From Chitinophagaceae bacterium (GTDB taxonomy: Bacteria; Bacteroidota; Bacteroidia; Chitinophagales; Chitinophagaceae): DNA of 64,000 nucleotides. Position numbers and translations under genes: made by a program. Position 1 is the first letter of the stretch. Every line of letters begins with the position of its first letter. Below, piece after piece: positions 60,680 through 64,000 of this stretch. The stretch is from assembly GCA_019638615.1 (NCBI GenBank), contig JAHBTL010000020.1, positions 1-64,000 of the forward strand, written 5' to 3'. The notes beneath the pieces were generated by a model. That model saw only the letters and a list, made by a program, of their open reading frames with translations, searched no databases and was not told the DNA's origin.

Positions 60680-61618
60680 ATGAAATTTGATGATTCGCTA
60701 TGGAAAGCCATACTTGAGGATCTTTTTGCAGACTTTCTCCGTTTCTTTTTTCCCGATGCCGATAATATCTTCGATATGAAAAAGGGGTTCACCTACCTTG
60801 ACAAGGAGATGGCACAAATAGCGGTTGATGGTGAACCCGAATCACCCAAATATGTTGATAAGCTGGTAAAAGTGTATACCCGTGAAGGCATTGAGCAATG
60901 GGTGCTTGTGCATGTGGAAGTGCAGGGATACGTGGATAGGCACTTTGAACAACGGATGTATATGTATAATTACCGCATTTTCGACCGCTATCGCAAACAA
61001 ATTACGGCAATAGCTTTGTTAACAGACAAAGACAAACAATTTCACCCGGCAGAATACCGTTCTGAATTCCTGGGAACATCCATCCGCTATAGTTTCAACA
61101 GCTATAAGATCATTGCGCAGGATGAAGCCGCTTTACTGCAAAGCAGCAATCCTTTTGCATTTGTAGTGCTTACTGTTTTGCTGGCGCTGCGGCGCGACAA
61201 ACTAACAGACAAAGCATTGTTTGATCTTAAGGTGGAGCTTGTACGGAAGCTGCTGGAGCAAAAGTTTGCCAGGGCAATCATCAGGGGCATATTCTATTTT
61301 ATCCGTAATTACGTGGTTTTTGCCGATCCGGAAAATGACAGTAAATTTGATAGCAAAATTGATTCTATTACTCAAAAAAGCAGGCACATGGGTATTGTTG
61401 AAATGTTAAAGGAAAGAGAAGCCAAAAAAATTCTTGAAAGGGGCGAGAAAGCTGGTTTGGAAAAAGGCTTAGAAAAAGGCAAAGCCGAGGGTAAGACTGA
61501 GGAAGTTTATAACCTGATCACAAGACTTGCCTTATCCGATGCCCAGGCTGCTGATGTTGCCGGGGTGCCTGTGGCTTTTGTGAAAAAAGTACGCGCTTCT
61601 CTGAAAAAGAAGAAATAA
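60680..61618 (+). CDS. Rpn/PD-(D/E)XK nuclease family protein, copy 2
   Basis: A 312-residue paralogue of the gene at 39328, roughly three quarters identical by eye. I start at the ATG at 60680 (MKFDDSLWKAILEDLF) because the other copy begins there; the ATG at 60629 adds 17 residues. The active-site strand VHVEVQGYVD and the motif KYVDKLVKVYTREG are intact, as is the Gly/Lys/Glu-rich C-terminal tract and basic tail. Function as in copy 1: DNA cleavage promoting recombination. A fragment of the same sequence lies just after the stop. Solitary gene; no terminal inverted repeats seen. Confidence 0.88.
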   Translation: MKFDDSLWKAILEDLFADFLRFFFPDADNIFDMKKGFTYLDKEMAQIAVDGEPESPKYVDKLVKVYTREGIEQWVLVHVEVQGYVDRHFEQRMYMYNYRIFDRYRKQITAIALLTDKDKQFHPAEYRSEFLGTSIRYSFNSYKIIAQDEAALLQSSNPFAFVVLTVLLALRRDKLTDKALFDLKVELVRKLLEQKFARAIIRGIFYFIRNYVVFADPENDSKFDSKIDSITQKSRHMGIVEMLKEREAKKILERGEKAGLEKGLEKGKAEGKTEEVYNLITRLALSDAQAADVAGVPVAFVKKVRASLKKKK

Positions 61619-61622
61619 GCTA

Positions 61623-61670
61623 TTCCATTACTCAAAAAAGCATGTACATAGATATTGTTGAGGTGTTAAA
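61623..61670 (+). pseudogene. fragment of a further Rpn copy
   Basis: About 48 bases (TTCCATTACTCAAAAAAGCA and onward, through GATATTGTTGAGGTGTTAAA) match 61363-61410 inside the upstream gene with few mismatches. It sits two bases after the stop of that gene and is too short to encode a product. The remaining bases to 61898 contain a 46-codon frame (61781-61921) with no sign of being real. Confidence 0.6.
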
Positions 61671-61898
61671 CTATCCTTCTTGCTTTGCATCAGGGGTTGA
61701 AGAATAACATCTTCTCACTATTCCCAGAATTCCATCTTTATTATGATCTAATCCTGATATATTGATTTTTTGTCAACGAAATGTACCAAACCTTCCAATC
61801 GCTCAAAAACGAGATTCCCAATGTTACCAGGAAAGCCAAAACAAAAGATGCAAAATACCCGGAAACCACATCAAAGGTTAGTTTGCAACTCATAATGA

Positions 61899-63818
61899 TT
61901 ACTTTTTCTCTTTGTCATTGATGAGCGGCACCTTAAATACAATAGATGTTCCACCATTGTTTATGATAGTGCAGGTACCTCCAATAGCATTGAAACGTTC
62001 TTCCATGTTATGCAATCCATTGCCATGGCTCTTATCAAGTGCCGGATTAAATCCTACACCATTATCGGTTATGGTTATGAAAAAAAAATCGTTCACTAAA
62101 AACATTATATTTACTTCTGTAGCCTGCGAGTGTTTTACGATATTATGAAGCGCTTCTTTAACAGACAGCAAAATATTACGACGTGTTTTCCCGTTGATTG
62201 ATATTTCACTGATCGCATCCGGCACCGACAGCATAATCTGTATGTTCAGAGATTCAAAATATTCTACTATGTAATGTCTTAAATAAGCAATCAGGCTGGG
62301 CAAAGCATCATTTCGTAAATTAAGCGTCCAGATGATCTCATTCATTTTTTCTATCAGCACATTGGCTGTAGCCGATATTTTTTCCAGTTCCTTTTTATCC
62401 GTTCCGCCTTCTTTGGCTTTTGCTATTTCACTTAACAGTCTGATAGATGTAAGACCCGACCCGATATCATCGTGTATTTCCTGCGAAATACGGCTGCGCT
62501 CATTTTCCCTGGTATCAATGATGGCCTTATATTTTTCGAGCTCCTTCCTGTCATTTTCGAGCTGCAGCTTTTCCACTGCCCTTATCCGTAATATCTCTTC
62601 TGATCTTTTTCTATAGGAAAGCGCCTTCATAAAAAAAAGCATCTCTATTACGATACCCGTCATAAAGCCCACTACTGCAATGCTGGAATGTTCAAGAAAG
62701 TGGTGCTTATAATCGCCTCTTCCGTCTATATAAAGCGCCACACCCCATGTTATTATGCCTGTTACAGAACCGATTCCTATATACCTGACCGCTTTATCAT
62801 TTTTGTATTTCAGCAGGGAAAAGATCAGGTATACGAAATAGGGCACCACGATCCCTCTTATGGCATCAAAAGCAATATTCCCGATATAATTGTACCGGTT
62901 GGTATAGGTAAGGGGCAGGTTAATGATCAAAAAGATGAGCTGTGCAAATGTAATGATCCGTACATGTGTATGCAGTCCGGGCGCTATGGTCTTCAGCTTT
63001 AAGAAAGAAGACACAAAAAGCAGGGCTAATGTGGATTCGCCCAATTGCAGCACCTGGTACCGGAAATCATAGAAAAAAAAGTAGCTGCTGCCGAACACGA
63101 AATTATTGAGCAAACGGAGGAAAAAGTAGATAATAAAACCGAGCATGGCAAGCGCATAGTACAGGTATTCGTATTTAAAATCCTGTAAAAATACGGCAAG
63201 GGTATAAGCAAGCATGCTGAGCATGATCCCAAGCAGCAGCAGCGTAACATATATATACAATTTGTTGGGTTGCAGGAAGTGGTCGAAAGCAAAACTGGTT
63301 TGTGCATTGGGCAGCACAATGATCGGGTCAAACTGGTGCCAGTTGTAAAAATTGATATCCGCCTCAATATAAAAGTCTTTGTATTGCCCTGCTTTTACTA
63401 TAATAAAAGCATACGGAACATGATTAAATATTGTATGAGAGAAGGAAGTGAACTGGTTGTTCAGTGCTTTCATTTTACCGATGCTGCTGTCGTATTCATA
63501 CATGGTATAATGCTGTGCTCTTCCCATATACAGCCAGAAAGTATCCTGCCGGCTACTGTTGGTAGCCGACAACTTTATAAAATAGCTCGCGTCAAGCTTT
63601 CTTTTATCAAACGGGAAATTTTTGCCGGTGTAAGAAAATGTTGCCTGTGCGGCATCGTCAATGGTAGCTTTTTTGCTGTAATCTATAAAATAAGAGAGCC
63701 GCTTTAACACGGTATCGTATTCTTTGAGTTTTCCGAGGTCAATGAAGTCAGCAGTTTGTGCGGCCACAACGCACATACACAACAGTGAGGTAACGGTTAT
63801 GATAGTTCTTTTTAACAA
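61899..63818 (-). CDS. 7TM sensor histidine kinase
   Basis: A 639-residue membrane kinase. After a signal peptide (to about residue 21) comes an extracellular 7TMR-DISM-type domain (about 25-180). Seven transmembrane helices follow at about 190-385, then a coiled coil (LQLENDRKELEKYKAII). The HisKA_3 domain has NERSRISQEIHDDIGSGLTS with phospho-His near 450. The ATPase has VKEALHNIVKHS and ITDNGVGFNP. Seven-helix sensors of this type respond to diverse ligands. The start is a TTG at 63818 (MLKRTIITV). The partner regulator is not in the window and may lie before or beyond it. Confidence 0.92.
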   Translation of the reverse strand: MLKRTIITVTSLLCMCVVAAQTADFIDLGKLKEYDTVLKRLSYFIDYSKKATIDDAAQATFSYTGKNFPFDKRKLDASYFIKLSATNSSRQDTFWLYMGRAQHYTMYEYDSSIGKMKALNNQFTSFSHTIFNHVPYAFIIVKAGQYKDFYIEADINFYNWHQFDPIIVLPNAQTSFAFDHFLQPNKLYIYVTLLLLGIMLSMLAYTLAVFLQDFKYEYLYYALAMLGFIIYFFLRLLNNFVFGSSYFFFYDFRYQVLQLGESTLALLFVSSFLKLKTIAPGLHTHVRIITFAQLIFLIINLPLTYTNRYNYIGNIAFDAIRGIVVPYFVYLIFSLLKYKNDKAVRYIGIGSVTGIITWGVALYIDGRGDYKHHFLEHSSIAVVGFMTGIVIEMLFFMKALSYRKRSEEILRIRAVEKLQLENDRKELEKYKAIIDTRENERSRISQEIHDDIGSGLTSIRLLSEIAKAKEGGTDKKELEKISATANVLIEKMNEIIWTLNLRNDALPSLIAYLRHYIVEYFESLNIQIMLSVPDAISEISINGKTRRNILLSVKEALHNIVKHSQATEVNIMFLVNDFFFITITDNGVGFNPALDKSHGNGLHNMEERFNAIGGTCTIINNGGTSIVFKVPLINDKEKK

Positions 63819-63911
63819 CAGCAGGTCAGTTTAATAAAAATTGGCTGCGTTGTAATTTAAGTGATTTATCTCACATTGTCCATGCTTCAGATGGGAATAT
63901 AAAGTATTCAA

Positions 63912-63964
63912 AAACCTATAAGGTTTGCCGGGTGGCATTACAGCGCTGCAAACTTTATAGGTTT
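63912..63964. repeat. 17-bp imperfect inverted repeat
   Basis: AAACCTATAAGGTTTGC (63912-63928) and GCAAACTTTATAGGTTT (63948-63964) are complementary except for one base. AAACCTATAAGGTTT is itself nearly palindromic. It lies upstream of the 7TM kinase; role unknown. The final ~35 bases hold nothing recognisable. Confidence 0.65.
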
Positions 63965-64000
63965 AGCCGCTTAAGTCCAGGTGTCCGCATATTCTTTTTC

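Noticed and set aside
61781-61921. 46-codon frame MYQTFQSLKNEIPNVTRK
   Set aside because: Overlaps the end of the 7TM kinase gene convergently and has no ribosome-binding or family signal.

Overview
The window comes from a Bacteroidota chromosome, most likely family Chitinophagaceae. The evidence is a SusC/SusD pair, a type IX secretion sorting tail, LytS-type sensor kinases with two-component propeller domains, a TAnnTTTG-type promoter box, AT-rich leaders without strong Shine-Dalgarno sites, and many small palindromic repeats between genes. No rRNA, tRNA, CRISPR array, integrase or phage gene was seen.

Layout. 0.1-8 kb: a secreted GH16 glycosidase, an AT-rich DUF6544-like gene, and a three-gene minus-strand operon of secreted proteins. 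8-11.8 kb: a TPR sensor kinase and NarL-type regulator divergent from that operon, then a DUF5995 gene. 12.2-15 kb: four tightly overlapping genes (two membrane proteins, a metallophosphoesterase, a membrane-SRPBCC protein). 15.2-19.4 kb: an overlapping lipoprotein/large secreted protein pair and a small lipoprotein. 19.6-25 kb: ten or more small plus-strand genes of stress/accessory families (two RibD-type reductases, two SRPBCC, two DUF1801, DoxX, VOC, MmcQ/YjbR, methyltransferase, lipocalin-like). They follow a promoter that carries a palindromic operator, and the cluster retains the stump of a lost ArsR repressor. 25-29.3 kb: a double-SGNH hydrolase, then two AT-rich genes each followed by a related element resembling an integron cassette end. 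29.4-40.3 kb: a seven-repeat T9SS protein, a lipoprotein/LytS kinase/LytTR regulator operon, a 200-bp dispersed repeat in two copies, an XRE regulator with a perfect palindromic operator, a strongly structured RNA candidate before a frameshifted gene, and an Rpn-type nuclease. 40.5-41.4 kb: an esterase. 41.5-60.5 kb: a polysaccharide-utilisation and sugar-acid catabolic locus (AraC regulator, SusC, SusD, two glycosidase-like proteins, amidohydrolase, dehydrogenase, enolase-superfamily dehydratase, MBL-fold enzyme, RraA-like aldolase, PIG-L deacetylase, DUF4380 protein, sodium-solute symporter). 60.6-64 kb: a second Rpn copy and a 7TM sensor kinase.

How it works together (inference). The AraC protein probably controls SusC through four 13-bp direct repeats spaced 21, 31 and 21 bp apart. 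SusCD imports an oligosaccharide released by the secreted glycosidases, and the downstream enzymes oxidise, delactonise, dehydrate and cleave the sugar.

The least explained material is repetitive. (1) Perfect hairpins with unrelated, covarying stems share a TCT or TCTT loop; two carry insertions exactly in the loop, and a pair sits in frame inside the signal-peptide region of a gene. (2) A TTGTTGGTG...CACCAACAA element lies just 3' of plus-strand genes. (3) A GCTGA-rich repeat lies just 3' of minus-strand genes. (4) A five-hairpin cluster is enclosed by a 12-bp inverted repeat. (5) A compact RNA fold of about 170 nt precedes a decayed gene.
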